A stretch of 64,000 bases of DNA from Asaia bogorensis (GCA_945868845.1 CAMBMS010000006.1:62001-126000), one strand, 5' to 3'; positions 1 to 9,509 are shown, numbered from the stretch's first letter. Program-made: numbers and translations. Notes: generated from the letters alone by a model not told the origin.

Positions 1-117
1 AATAGCGAGCGCCGCTATGAAGAGACATACCATACCCGCACGGTCTGACGCCACGGCCATGGTGAGGGAAGCCTAGGAGGCTGAATCTGCCGGCTTCAGA
101 TTGGCCTATTGGCTATT

Positions 118-417
118 TTAGTCTGGACCCTGCAGGGGCAGGGAAATCTGCAAGGCGCAGGAGCCTGAGGAGATTATCGGTAAGTTGCGCGAGGCCGAGA
201 TTATCTTGGCGCAAGGGATATGGCGGTCTGAAGATCGATCAGGCGCGACATTCAAATGCCGGCGCAGGGCGAGGCGGCGTTCCTCGATATAGGCGAGGCA
301 ACGAGTACGGTTGATATACCAGCTGATATCGAGATCCTCACAGCGCTCCGCGGTGGTGGTGGCGAGCCGTTTCGCGTCGGAGGCACGGAAGGCGTCAAGC
401 GGATTGAGGTTAGTCAA
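118..417 (-). CDS. Hypothetical protein, 99 aa
   Basis: I do not recognise this reading frame. Its ATG lies just inside the end of the upstream Ldh-type gene (8-base overlap), which would allow translational coupling at the end of the MFS / hydrolase / dehydrogenase operon. The first 55 residues are charged, with a WYINRT then YIEERR stretch that looks like a helical DNA- or protein-binding segment. The last 40 residues are low in acidic residues and look non-coding. It could be a truncated gene or a chance frame. No membrane segment or signal peptide is visible. Confidence 0.3.
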   Translation of the reverse strand: MTNLNPLDAFRASDAKRLATTTAERCEDLDISWYINRTRCLAYIEERRLALRRHLNVAPDRSSDRHIPCAKIISASRNLPIISSGSCALQISLPLQGPD

Positions 418-1471
418 GAATCCACTCTGCCCTGGCGGCCTGGGCGATGGCTTTCACTTTCTCGGCCAGGTTCGGCATCACGGGAATGCCCTGCTGGCCA
501 CGCTGCGCGGCGATCTTGCGTTCCGGATCGCCAGCCACCATCACCGGCTTGTCCGGGTCGGCGGGCTTCGTCGCGCGCAGACTGTCGCAAAATGTTGTCA
601 CTTCCTGGCGGAATTCCTCGGCTGCGCGAAACAGGGCAGGATTGATGCAAAGGAAGAAATGACCGATGTCTTGGCCTTGGCGCTTCTTGGTGTGCATCGG
701 ATCGGTCGGAAAAGTGGCGCCCGACAAGCCTGAGGCAAGGATGTTCACCATCGCCGCTAGGCCATAGCCCTTGTAGGACGACCCATCCGCGGTGCCGCCG
801 AGCGGCGTCAGGAAGCCACCCTTCTGGTTTTCGGTAGCATCGGTGGTGGGTTTTCCCTCGCCGGTCACCATCCAGCCCAGCGGTACGGGCAGGCTCTCGT
901 TCGCCTTGTTGCGGATTCTCCCCGCCGCCACCGTGGTGGTGGCCATGTCGAGCAGGAACGGCTCGCCTTCCCGCGTGGGTGCGGCGAAGGTCCAGGGATC
1001 GGTACCGTATTTCGCCTCTGCCCCGCCCGTGGGTGCGACCTGGATGCCGGACGCGGAGGTGCAGCCGATGCCGATCATGCCAGCCTCGGCCGCCATGTTG
1101 GAGTAATAGCCGGCTGGGCCGAAATGCGCGGAGTTACGTACCGAGGCGAGCGCGAGGCCGCTTTCCTTCGCCTTTCTGATGATTGCCTCCATGGCGATTA
1201 TGGAGGGCATGTGGCCCAGACCGCCATCGCCATCCACAAGCACGGCAACCGGTGTTTCATGGATGATGCGCGGATTAGCCTTGATGTTCAGCTGCCCCGC
1301 CATGCGGCGGGAATCATAGACCGTCAGCATGGATAACCCATGGGAATCGACGCCGCGCAGATCGGCCCAGGCCATGACATCGGCGGTGCGCGCGGCAGGC
1401 GCGGCCTGCATGCCCCAGCCGAGCAGAATGAATTCGATTTGCGCGCGATGGGTCGAGAAGGGTTGGGGCAT
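410..1471 (-). CDS. Ldh2-family NAD(P)-dependent 2-hydroxyacid dehydrogenase (malate/lactate/ureidoglycolate type)
   Basis: A 353-residue protein with the unusual fold of the malate/L-lactate dehydrogenase-2 family, which oxidises 2-hydroxy acids with NAD or NADP in the cytoplasm. The family hallmarks are visible: RGVDSHGLSML near residue 40 (the His in DSHG is catalytic in this family), RNSAHFGPAGYYS near residue 110, then PTGGAEAKYGTDPWTFAAP with the conserved substrate/cofactor loop. The length is normal. The start codon overlaps the preceding hydrolase stop as TAATG, so the two are co-translated. The pairing with a fumarylacetoacetase-fold hydrolase and an MFS carrier suggests catabolism of an aromatic or sugar-derived acid. 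The exact substrate cannot be told from the sequence. Confidence 0.9.
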   Translation of the reverse strand: MPQPFSTHRAQIEFILLGWGMQAAPAARTADVMAWADLRGVDSHGLSMLTVYDSRRMAGQLNIKANPRIIHETPVAVLVDGDGGLGHMPSIIAMEAIIRKAKESGLALASVRNSAHFGPAGYYSNMAAEAGMIGIGCTSASGIQVAPTGGAEAKYGTDPWTFAAPTREGEPFLLDMATTTVAAGRIRNKANESLPVPLGWMVTGEGKPTTDATENQKGGFLTPLGGTADGSSYKGYGLAAMVNILASGLSGATFPTDPMHTKKRQGQDIGHFFLCINPALFRAAEEFRQEVTTFCDSLRATKPADPDKPVMVAGDPERKIAAQRGQQGIPVMPNLAEKVKAIAQAARAEWILD

Positions 1472-2262
1472 TACAGTTCCTGGCGCACGAATTTATTGGT
1501 CAACGTGCCGATTCCGGTGATGGAGATATCCACGACGTCGCCGTGCTTCAGGTTGGGCGAGGTGCCGTCCGTGCCCATCCACATCACGTCGCCCGGATAA
1601 ACGGTGAGATATTTCGTCATCGCCACTAGGAAGGTGACGACACCGAAGAGCATTTGGTTGGTGTGATAGCGCAGGCTTTCCTTGCCGTTCACATGTACGG
1701 TGGTGATGAGGCTGTCATCAAGAGAAAGATCGGTCTCGATCCACGGCCCCATTGGCTTGAACGTGTCGGCGTTCTTGCCGCGCCAGAAGGTACGGTCGTT
1801 GCGTTGCCAGGTGCGCTCCGAGACATCGTTACCGATCGTGTAGCCGAACACCACGTCCAGCGCGTTTGCCGGGGTCAGATGTTTCGCTTTCTTGCCGATG
1901 ACGACAACAAGTTCTCCTTCATAATGGATCAGCTCGCCGGCGTCTGCAGGGATCACCACGTTCTCGCCATGCGCGATCAGCGCGTTTTGAGCGCGATAGC
2001 CCATGTCCGGGTTTTTCGGCAGGTTGGGTTCCTCGCCGCGCTTCTTGGCCATTTCGATGATGTGCTCGGCATAGTTCAGGCCGGCGGCATAGAAGGTGCG
2101 TGGGATGATCGGCACTTCGTAGGTGATGTCCGCCAGTTTATGGGTGCGTGACGTGGCCTCCCAGGCGCCCAGGATGGGGTTGCCGGAGACCTCCTTAATG
2201 GTGTCGCCTTCGATGATACCATAGGCAGTTCGCCCGCCTGCTGAAAAATTAAGCCACCGCAT
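1471..2262 (-). CDS. Fumarylacetoacetate hydrolase-family protein
   Basis: A 263-residue FAH-fold enzyme, a family of metal-dependent hydrolases, decarboxylases and isomerases acting on beta-dicarbonyl compounds from aromatic breakdown. The C-terminal FAH domain covers roughly residues 60-260. It shows the metal-binding acidic pair in HYEGELVVVIG near residue 112 and the conserved GYTIGNDVSERTWQ and WMGTDGTSPNLKHGDVV stretches. It sits 51 bases downstream of the MFS gene and directly overlaps the Ldh-type gene. FAH-fold members of this size are often 2-hydroxyhepta-2,4-diene-1,7-dioate isomerases or acylpyruvases, and I cannot choose between these. Confidence 0.92.
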   Translation of the reverse strand: MRWLNFSAGGRTAYGIIEGDTIKEVSGNPILGAWEATSRTHKLADITYEVPIIPRTFYAAGLNYAEHIIEMAKKRGEEPNLPKNPDMGYRAQNALIAHGENVVIPADAGELIHYEGELVVVIGKKAKHLTPANALDVVFGYTIGNDVSERTWQRNDRTFWRGKNADTFKPMGPWIETDLSLDDSLITTVHVNGKESLRYHTNQMLFGVVTFLVAMTKYLTVYPGDVMWMGTDGTSPNLKHGDVVDISITGIGTLTNKFVRQEL

Positions 2263-2313
2263 GCGAAAAGCCTCCCCCGGACGCAGGGACGCAGGGTGGC
2301 AGGATAGGGCGGT

Positions 2314-3516
2314 TCAGGCAATCCGGTAGGAGCGGCGCAGCCACGCGGGCAGGATCAGGGCTGTTAGCGCCAGTTGCGCCGCGACGATGGCATAGGGTGT
2401 GCGCCATTCACCGAAGTAATGTACACCGAGCGAAAATAGCGCAGGTCCAAACACGTAGCCACAGAAGGATATCATCGTCGATCCAGCGGCGGCATCGGCG
2501 ACTTTCTCTGCCGGCGCTAGCCGGGCGATTTCCGACAACACCAGTCCATTCCAGCTTGCTGCCACTGCGCCGACGGCGAAGGCAAGTACGCCGACCCACC
2601 AGGCCCCTTGCGGCAGGGCGATGTTGGACCAAACCAGCGCCAGCGCTGCGCAGACCAGGGCCTGAGCCAACAAGTTTCGCATCACATCGCCCGAGCGGTC
2701 CGCCATGAAGCCGAGCACGACGCGCCCGACCATCGCGCCGCCCTGCATGCAGGCATAGGCGATGCCGGCGGCGACCAGACCGGTGCCGTGCTCCACCGAC
2801 AGGAAGGTGACGCAGAAATAAAACAAGCAGCCCTGCGCCACGGCGAAAGCCGTGGTGAGCACCGTCAACGCAATCAGATGCGCATCGCCCGCAATGGCGG
2901 CGAAGGGGGCGCGCAAATTGCTGGCGTGGAACAGCGCCCGGGACGGATCGCGGCCGATGCCAAACAGGCCGCGGAAGGCGAATACCGCGGCACCAGCTGC
3001 CACTCCTGTAGCAGCGGCAGTGAACAGGGCGGCCTGCCAGCCCAGACGCGCGGCGATCGGCGCCAGGATCAGCCCGGCCAGCACGCCGCCCGCCTGTGCG
3101 CCCGCCTGCTTGAGGGAAAAAATCAGCCCACGATGGCGCGCCGGCGCGGTGGCGCCGAGCAGGCGCGTGGTACCCGGCGGCACCGGGCCATAGGAGAGGC
3201 CCATCATCCACGCCCCCAGCATTGCAGCCGGCCAGGCACCCATGGTGACAGCCACCAACGCGCCGGCGCCGGCGCAGACGGAAAGCTGCAAGGCGCGCGT
3301 CGGCCCCAGCCGCACCACTAGCGGTGTGCCCAGCGCCAGGAACACAACGGAGCCGAACGAGACCAGGGCGGTAAGATGGCCGATGCGCGAAGCCTCCACC
3401 CCCATTGTGGCCGTCAGCAGCGGGCCGACAACGGGGACGGACTGGCTCATGAAGCTACCGGCCATTTGCACGAGGGTGCTAAGGATGAGCGCGGCAAGCC
3501 AGGGGGTTCCGGTCAT
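2314..3516 (-). CDS. MFS transporter
   Basis: A 400-residue inner-membrane carrier with about twelve hydrophobic segments, typical of the major facilitator superfamily. The frame is open further upstream, but I place the start at the ATG of MTGTPWLAALILSTLVQ (position 3516), because that is where family-like hydrophobic sequence begins and because the upstream part overlaps the divergent gene. The conserved loop between helices 2 and 3 is recognisable as TPLVVRLGPTRALQ, and a second-half copy as GFMADRSGD. It heads an apparent operon with the FAH-fold hydrolase and the Ldh-type dehydrogenase, so it probably imports the compound those enzymes degrade. Confidence 0.85.
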   Translation of the reverse strand: MTGTPWLAALILSTLVQMAGSFMSQSVPVVGPLLTATMGVEASRIGHLTALVSFGSVVFLALGTPLVVRLGPTRALQLSVCAGAGALVAVTMGAWPAAMLGAWMMGLSYGPVPPGTTRLLGATAPARHRGLIFSLKQAGAQAGGVLAGLILAPIAARLGWQAALFTAAATGVAAGAAVFAFRGLFGIGRDPSRALFHASNLRAPFAAIAGDAHLIALTVLTTAFAVAQGCLFYFCVTFLSVEHGTGLVAAGIAYACMQGGAMVGRVVLGFMADRSGDVMRNLLAQALVCAALALVWSNIALPQGAWWVGVLAFAVGAVAASWNGLVLSEIARLAPAEKVADAAAGSTMISFCGYVFGPALFSLGVHYFGEWRTPYAIVAAQLALTALILPAWLRRSYRIA

Positions 3517-3610
3517 ACGCGAAGCAGAACGGCGGCGCGGCGGCGCGTCAACCGTCTCCCCACTGGCGCGGTTCCATGCCAAAGGAATGCCGAAAGCAGG
3601 AGGCCTCCGC

Positions 3611-4657
3611 ATGCGCATCGTCACGACCGTCCCACAGGAAGATTTGCACCAGGTCGCTAATGCGGCGCGCAAGGCCGAGGTGGATGGGTTTACCGGGCTC
3701 GTCACCCTGGAAAACCGCAACGATCCGTTTCTGGCGCATGCGGTGGCATCCATCGCTACCGACCGGATCGAGCTAGGGACGGCGGTGGCGATCGCATTTG
3801 CGCGCAGCCCAATGGTGGTGGCGAATGCCAGCTGGGATTTGCACATCGCCTCGCGCGGGCGGTTCGTGCTCGGGCTCGGGCCGCAAATTCGGGCACATAA
3901 TGAGCGGCGGTTTTCAGTGCCGTGGTCGGCCCCGGTGCCGCGCCTGCGCGAATACGTCCACGCCCTACGGGCGATCTGGCGCTGCTGGGAAACTGGCGAA
4001 AAGCTTAATTTTGAAGGCGAATATTACCGTTTTACCTTAATGACGCCGAATTTCGTGCCGCCGTCGCGGCATCTGCCGATGGTGCCGATCACCTTGGCCG
4101 CCGTGGGCCCTTATTCGCTGCGTCTGGCCGGTGAGGTGGCGGATGGCGCGCGGTTGCATCCGTTCTGCACGCGAAAATATCTGGAGGAGGCTGTGCTGCC
4201 GCGCCTCGCCGAAGGCATAATGAAGTCCGGCCGCGCGCAGGAAAATTTCGAGATCACCGGCGGTGGCTTCATCGCCACCGGCAAGGACGCGGAAGCGGTG
4301 TCGAAAGCCGTGGAATGGGTGCGCATGCGCGTCGCATTCTATGGCTCCACCCCAGCCTATTGGCCGGTTCTGGCCGCGCATGGGCTGGAGGATTTGGGCC
4401 GCGAGCTGAACGCGCTGTCGCGCCAGGGCAAATGGGACGCGATGACGACCCGGATTACCGACGACGTGGTACGTCTTTTTGCCGCTGTGGGCACGCATGA
4501 CGAAATCGCGGTACGGATCGCGGAGCGCTTCGGCGGGCTGGTCGATACGGTCTATGCCTCCGTCAGCAGCACCATGCCCTCCGATATGCCGCTGGAGACG
4601 GTGGCGGCGGTAAAGCGGATTCCGGTCGCGTTTAAGGCCTATGCGACAGGATGGTAG
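3611..4657 (+). CDS. LLM-class flavin-dependent oxidoreductase
   Basis: A 348-residue luciferase-like monooxygenase-fold protein that uses FMN or F420 to oxidise small organic molecules. Family signatures are ELGTAVAIAFARSPMVVANASWDL near residue 55, followed by RGRFVLGLGPQ, and LRAIWRCWETGEKLNFEGEYY near residue 125. The long open frame starts much earlier, but I start at 3611 because an AGGAGG sits seven bases before that ATG and the N-terminus then begins MRIVTTVPQED, which forms the first beta strand. It is divergent from the MFS operon with about 94 bases between them. Substrate unknown. Confidence 0.88.
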   Translation: MRIVTTVPQEDLHQVANAARKAEVDGFTGLVTLENRNDPFLAHAVASIATDRIELGTAVAIAFARSPMVVANASWDLHIASRGRFVLGLGPQIRAHNERRFSVPWSAPVPRLREYVHALRAIWRCWETGEKLNFEGEYYRFTLMTPNFVPPSRHLPMVPITLAAVGPYSLRLAGEVADGARLHPFCTRKYLEEAVLPRLAEGIMKSGRAQENFEITGGGFIATGKDAEAVSKAVEWVRMRVAFYGSTPAYWPVLAAHGLEDLGRELNALSRQGKWDAMTTRITDDVVRLFAAVGTHDEIAVRIAERFGGLVDTVYASVSSTMPSDMPLETVAAVKRIPVAFKAYATGW

Positions 4658-4919
4658 GGCGGGGCCGCTCCCGGCTCTTCTGATCCTTCGACCAGCCGAC
4701 TACGTCTTCCGGCCGCCCCAGCAGCATCGCGAGGTCGGTATCCTCGATCGACGCAAGGTTTTCGGTCTGCGGCTCGCTCTATTTTATCGTGCTCTGGAAT
4801 ATCTATCGTGCCTCCCACAGGTGGTATTGGATGACGTGTGGGCGGTATTCTATACGAAACATGCGTCCCGCGCGGACGCGACACGTGAATGTGAGTTCAC
4901 ATGGCCGCGTCGTGATCGC
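4658..4919. other. Intergenic region with no confident gene
   Basis: About 260 bases between two convergent genes. The minus strand holds a short stop-bounded frame (reading LAMLLGRPEDVVGWSKDQ in its middle) that has protein-like composition but no good start and no recognised relatives. It may be a remnant. Confidence 0.4.
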
Positions 4920-5879
4920 TCATGCCGTGGTGACGATGCGATCGATATCGGCTAGTTCCGCCACGGTCATTTTCCAGCCGCCCGCGGTGGCATTCGCCGT
5001 TAATTGTTCCGGCTTCGTCGCCCCGGCGATCACGGATGTGACCGGCGCCTGCGCAAGCAGCCAGGAGAATGCGAGTTCCAGCATCGTATGGCCCTGCTGC
5101 GCCGCGTAATCGCCTAGTTTTTCCACGATCGTCCAGTTTCGCTCGTTCAGATACCGGTCCGCCAGGCGCTGGGTTTCCGTCAGCCGGGCCCCCGCCGGCA
5201 TGGCGGCGTTGCGGCGATATTTTCCCGTTAGTAAACCTGACGCAAGAGGAAAATAGGGCAGCATCCCCATGCCATATTGCTGCAGCGCCGGTATCAGCTC
5301 GGCTTCCGGTGCGCGATGCACGAGGGAATATTCGTCCTGTGCCGAGATAAAATTACTCAAGTTGCACAGCCGCGCCGTCCAGGCCGCTTCCACCACGCGC
5401 CAGGCGGCATGGTTGGAACAGCCGATATAGCGGATTTTTCCCTGCCGTACCAGATCGTCCAACGCGCGCAACGTCTCCTCAATCGGCGTCTGCGCGTCGG
5501 TAGTATGGATCTGATAAAGGTCGATGTAATCCGTGCGCAGCCGGCGCAGGCTGTCTTCCACCGCCGCCATGATGTAGCGGCGCGAGCCGCCCTGCTTGGT
5601 GCCATCCGGCGTCATCGGGTTGCCGAATTTGGTGGCTAGGACGATGGCATGGCGCATCGAGCCCATTAACTGACCCATCTGCAATTCCGAATCGCCCGTC
5701 TTGCCGCCGCCGGTAGCGCCATAGGTGTCGGAGGTATCGAACAAGGTGATCCCCAGATCATGCGCTTTGTGCATCACGGCGCGGGTTTCCTCCTGCCGCA
5801 GCCGGCCGCCGAAATTATTGCAGCCGAGGCCGATGGCGGAGACTCGCAAGCCGGAGTTACCCAAATGACGGAATTGCAT
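4920..5879 (-). CDS. Aldo/keto reductase
   Basis: A 319-residue NADPH-dependent aldo/keto reductase with a TIM barrel. The catalytic tetrad can be read in order: Asp and Tyr in LFDTSDTYG near residue 50, Lys in VLATKFGNP near residue 85, and His in IDLYQIHTTDAQTP near residue 125. The nucleotide-binding end carries PVTSVIAGATKPEQL near residue 275, typical of the AKR families related to potassium-channel beta subunits and YghZ. The start ATG opens MQFRHLGNSGLRVSAIGLG, the classic N-terminus. It stands alone. A general carbonyl-reducing role is inferred and the substrate is unknown. Confidence 0.93.
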   Translation of the reverse strand: MQFRHLGNSGLRVSAIGLGCNNFGGRLRQEETRAVMHKAHDLGITLFDTSDTYGATGGGKTGDSELQMGQLMGSMRHAIVLATKFGNPMTPDGTKQGGSRRYIMAAVEDSLRRLRTDYIDLYQIHTTDAQTPIEETLRALDDLVRQGKIRYIGCSNHAAWRVVEAAWTARLCNLSNFISAQDEYSLVHRAPEAELIPALQQYGMGMLPYFPLASGLLTGKYRRNAAMPAGARLTETQRLADRYLNERNWTIVEKLGDYAAQQGHTMLELAFSWLLAQAPVTSVIAGATKPEQLTANATAGGWKMTVAELADIDRIVTTA

Positions 5880-6452
5880 GATCGGTCTCCTGACACAAAC
5901 AAGCGCCCGAGCGGCGTAGGCGACCGGCGATGCTCCCCGGGTAGCGTGGCCGCGTCAACGTGCGGCGGGGGATGTGGGCGACTACCAGTCGCGGATGTGG
6001 GCCAGCCGAGCCTTGTCAGCAGCGGAGAATGTGCCGGATGCCTCGCATTCGGCAGGCTGCAGAAAGCGCCCGGCCAGCGCGCGCTGCCAAACCGACGGAG
6101 TATTCAGATAGAACCGCCCGAGAATTTCTCGCAACACATAAGGCGTCCCCACCGCGGCACAGCCAGTGGTGAACTAGGCATCGGCATGCGCTTACTCGAA
6201 TTTCACCGTTTCCGGCGGCGACACGGCCAGCTCTTGCCAGCGAGCGGCACGTTCCGCTTCGAGGTATGTGGGTTAAGCAGTACGATACGTTCTAGCGCCA
6301 TCTCACAACACCATCCCGGCCACCGCCCTTCGTGACCGAACGAAGCTAATCATTGCGCTGTAAACATGAGAAGAATCGGGCCAGCCTCGCGCGCGGTCGC
6401 AATTCGCCACTGCCTGCGTTAACGTTCCCCCAGCCGCAACAGGGGAGCGCCC
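5880..6452. other. Gene-free stretch with a decayed minus-strand reading frame
   Basis: About 570 bases hold no intact gene. A minus-strand frame open from 6173 to 5982 reads like real protein (for example VLREILGRFYLNTPS) but is closed upstream by a stop and has no Shine-Dalgarno site. A second scrap near 6180-6250 reads EAERAARWQELAVSPPETV before a stop. Both look like debris of lost genes. The last 60 bases before 6453 hold the HpaB leader with AGGGGAG as a ribosome site. Confidence 0.45.
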
Positions 6453-7979
6453 ATGCGACCGGAAGACACCATCGCTGACAAAAAACGTCCCTTCACGGGA
6501 GCCGAATATATCGCCAGCTTGCGCGATGGGCGAGAGGTTTACATCGACGGCGAGCGCGTGGCCGATGTTACGACCCATCCGGCCTTTCGCAACGCGGTGC
6601 GCTCCATCGCGCGCCTATATGACGCACTGCACGATCCGGCGACGAAGGACCAGCTCACCTGCCCCACCGATACCGGATCGGGCGGCTATACTCATAAATA
6701 CTTCCGCGTGCCGCGATCACGCGACGATATGCGCGGCGCGCAGGAAGCTATCGCTGGCTGGGCACGACTTTCGTATGGATGGATGGGTCGCACGCCGGAT
6801 TACAAGGCGGCGTTTTCCAACACCCTGGGCGGATTTCCCGAATATTATGGCCCCTACGCCGACAACGCCCGCCGCTGGTACACGCGAGCACAGGAAGCCG
6901 TGCCGTTCATGAACCATGCCATCGTCAATCCGCCGATTGACCGGCAGAAGCCACCCGAACAAGTCAAGGACGTCTATGCTAGCGTGAAGCGGGAAACCGA
7001 TGCCGGTATCTATGTGACCGGGGCCAAGGTTGTGGCCACTTCGGCAGCCCTCACGCATTACAACTTCATGGGCCAGTCATCGAAGACCGCAACGGAGGAC
7101 CTGGACATGTCGCTGATGTTCATGGTGCCGATCAACGCACCGGGATTGAAGCTGTTCTGTCGCACCTCCTATGAAGCCGCGGCGGCGCGCAATGCATCGC
7201 CGTTCGATTATCCGCTGTCGTCGCGTTTTGATGAGAACGACACCATCTTCATTATGGATAATGTGTTCATTCCCTGGGAAGACGTGTTCATCTATCGCGA
7301 TCCAAAACGGGTGATGAATTTCTTTCCCGGATCGGGGTTTTTGCATGGCGCGATGTTCCAGGGCTGCACCCGCTATGCTGTAAAACTGGATTTCATGTGC
7401 GGGCTGCTGGCCAAGGCGCTGCGCTGCACCGGTGGTGACGAAGCCCGGTCCAACCAGGTCCTGCTCGGCGAAGTCATCGCCTGGCGGCATTTATTCTGGT
7501 CGCTGTCCCACGCCATGGCCAGCAATCCACAACCCTGGCAGGGCGATGCCTTGCTGCCGGAATTACGCGCCGCCGCGTCCTACCGTGTCTTCGCCCCCGA
7601 TTCCTGGCCGCGCATCAAGGATATCGTGCAGAAGACTGTGACCTCGGCGCTGATCTATCTACCATCCTCAGTAAAGGATTTTTCTAACCCCGATATCGAA
7701 CCCTATTTGCAAAAATACGTGCGTGGGTCGCGCGATATCGGCCACCGGGAACGCATCAAGGTAATCAAGCTTCTCTGGGACGCGATCGGTACGGAATTTG
7801 CCGGCCGGCATGAACTTTACGAACGTAACTACTCCGGCGGCTGGGAAGATATCCGCGCCCAGGTACTGACCGGCGCGGAACGCAGCGGCGACCTGACGGC
7901 CATGGAGGCGCTGGTGGACAAATGCCTCGGCGATTACGACGAAAACGGCTGGACCGGCAGCACATGGACAACCGGATAG
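6453..7979 (+). CDS. HpaB-family flavin-dependent aromatic hydroxylase, large subunit
   Basis: A 508-residue protein of the 4-hydroxyphenylacetate 3-hydroxylase (HpaB/HpaH) family, oxygenases that take FADH2 from a separate reductase and hydroxylate phenols. The N-terminal domain starts RPFTGAEYIASLRDGREVYIDGERV. The central FAD-binding barrel contains GIYVTGAKVVATSAALTHYNF near residue 190 and DNVFIPWEDVFIY near residue 270. The C-terminal four-helix domain ends with YERNYSGGWEDIR. Length is normal and the start has AGGGGAG upstream. No HpaC-type reductase is seen nearby, so the partner must be encoded elsewhere. Some family members are instead CoA-linked dehydratases, but those carry Fe-S cysteine motifs not evident here. 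Confidence 0.9.
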   Translation: MRPEDTIADKKRPFTGAEYIASLRDGREVYIDGERVADVTTHPAFRNAVRSIARLYDALHDPATKDQLTCPTDTGSGGYTHKYFRVPRSRDDMRGAQEAIAGWARLSYGWMGRTPDYKAAFSNTLGGFPEYYGPYADNARRWYTRAQEAVPFMNHAIVNPPIDRQKPPEQVKDVYASVKRETDAGIYVTGAKVVATSAALTHYNFMGQSSKTATEDLDMSLMFMVPINAPGLKLFCRTSYEAAAARNASPFDYPLSSRFDENDTIFIMDNVFIPWEDVFIYRDPKRVMNFFPGSGFLHGAMFQGCTRYAVKLDFMCGLLAKALRCTGGDEARSNQVLLGEVIAWRHLFWSLSHAMASNPQPWQGDALLPELRAAASYRVFAPDSWPRIKDIVQKTVTSALIYLPSSVKDFSNPDIEPYLQKYVRGSRDIGHRERIKVIKLLWDAIGTEFAGRHELYERNYSGGWEDIRAQVLTGAERSGDLTAMEALVDKCLGDYDENGWTGSTWTTG

Positions 7980-8070
7980 ATCACCCACGCTCATACGAGG
8001 TTCTGTTAGGCGTGACTTATCGGAACTTGGTATCAGCCGGCACCGACCCGGACGATGAGGACGTCCGCAA

Positions 8071-8364
8071 CCACCCGATGTCCTTGCCGCGATCGGCCGG
8101 GGTGTCGAGACTGGACAGGGGTCGACCCGGAGTTGATCCGGTCGGGGTAAGGGCCGGGAGGCTTTTATAATAATGTCGGCGGATATGCGTCATATCCACG
8201 GTCGCGGCAACACCGGGCTATTGATAGATATCGCGCGTGTAGGCCCATAGATTCGGATAATCGGTCAGATGCCGGCGATTGCAGCGGAACAGGCCGTAAT
8301 AGACGGCATCGAAACGCAGCAGAGTAGGAAACAACCTGATATCCGCCTCGGTCAGGCCCCCGGC
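8071..8364 (-). pseudogene. Glutathionyl-hydroquinone reductase, C-terminal fragment with in-frame stop
   Basis: Two stop-separated stretches in one minus-strand frame match the C-terminal third of the YqjG/PcpF-type glutathionyl-hydroquinone reductases. The first reads [20 protein letters not shown] ... [25 protein letters not shown] at 8218-8220 follows. The frame then continues PGVAATVDMTHIRRHYYKS, which is the normal continuation in this family (DIYQ-x-PGIAETV...HIRNHYF). The first two thirds, including the thioredoxin-like domain with its catalytic cysteine, are missing: the fragment is cut about 35 bases from the end of the neighbouring repressor gene. It is non-functional. Confidence 0.85.
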
Positions 8365-8398
8365 GGTCGGGTGTTGCAATGCGCCGCCACGGGCCGAA

Positions 8399-9052
8399 CT
8401 ACTGGCTCGCCCACACAATCCGGTGGATCCAGACGATGTTGGAAAGTTCAAAACTATAATCGGGATGCGCCGGGTTCAGGCTCTTCAATACCACGCGGCG
8501 GGCGGAACGGCGGGCGAGTTGCTTGGCCATCACCTCGCCCGTGCCGGTCCGCACCGCCACCCGGTCGCCACGGCGCACGGGTGCGTTGGGGGAGACGATG
8601 ACGGTATCGCCATCCCGAAAAACCGGTTCCATGGATTCGCCCGAGATTGCCAGCGCATAGGCGCTGGCATCCGCGATATCGGGCAAGATGACCTCATCCC
8701 AGGCACCGCCTATCGGATACCCGGCATCGTCGAAATATCCCTCGCCACCTGCTTGAGCGAGGCCGATCAGCGGCACCCGGCGGAGATTGGCGGACGTGCG
8801 CAGCCCGGAGGACGCGATCGCGCGCGCGCCGGAGACCAACGCGGTAAACGCCTCCAACGAGACATTTGTCGCGCCCAGCACCTTGGCGATGCTTTCAGTG
8901 GAGGGCCAGCGCGGTCGCCTGTCCGGCATGGTTCGCTTGGACGGGTTGAACGTGGTCGGATCCAACCCAGCGCGCTTGGCCAGGCCGGAGGCGGAAAGTC
9001 CGCTTTCCGCCGCCAGCGTATCCAGCGCCCGCCAGATATCCTCGTGCTTCAT
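8399..9052 (-). CDS. S24-family (LexA/cI-like) transcriptional repressor
   Basis: A 217-residue regulator with an N-terminal helix-turn-helix (residues about 5-65, [19 protein letters not shown]) and a C-terminal S24 peptidase fold. The self-cleavage Ser is in [17 protein letters not shown] near residue 140 and the general-base Lys in [11 protein letters not shown] near residue 175, so it is probably cleavable after DNA damage like LexA or lambda cI. The likely scissile pair lies in the linker before residue 100. It stands alone between a truncated gene and an IS element, with no phage structural or replication genes, so it may be a domesticated or stranded prophage repressor. Its targets are unknown. 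Confidence 0.88.
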   Translation of the reverse strand: MKHEDIWRALDTLAAESGLSASGLAKRAGLDPTTFNPSKRTMPDRRPRWPSTESIAKVLGATNVSLEAFTALVSGARAIASSGLRTSANLRRVPLIGLAQAGGEGYFDDAGYPIGGAWDEVILPDIADASAYALAISGESMEPVFRDGDTVIVSPNAPVRRGDRVAVRTGTGEVMAKQLARRSARRVVLKSLNPAHPDYSFELSNIVWIHRIVWASQ

Positions 9053-9456
9053 CGCAGATAGCCCTTGTGACTATTTGATATGAATAAACCACCCACATCA
9101 CACATGTAGCGTGCGCGAAATCTACGCCGGCAACAATGGGAAAAATAGTCTACTCGTCTTGATTATACCTACTCGCCATAGTTGTGCGTGCCCGTAATGC
9201 TCTCGCTTGAACCGGATAGGGGAAAAGAACTATGTTCGCCGCAGCTGCCCAAACCGTAACTCTCCAGCCCTGCGCGATCCATACAAGCGCCACGTGCATT
9301 GCCGTTTCTCGGATCAATCGATCAAACTAAAATTAAAGCTTGAAAGCGATATCCCGAAAGGTGCATAATTGTATTATTATATAGTAGTATTATGGACATT
9401 TATAACACATAAGAATCCCAAGAAAACTTGGAATTGCTACGCTCTCAGTCAGACAA
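9053..9456. other. AT-richer intergenic region upstream of the S24 repressor
   Basis: About 400 bases without an acceptable gene. Composition is clearly lower in GC than the neighbours, especially 9340-9420, which contains runs such as TATTATTATATAGTAGTATTA. It presumably holds the repressor promoter and the IS target. I see no clear dyad operator. Confidence 0.5.
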
Positions 9457-9509
9457 ACTGACCTTACTTGGGATTAACGTCGCCCTTGGCGCGGAGATTA
9501 TGCTGCGTG

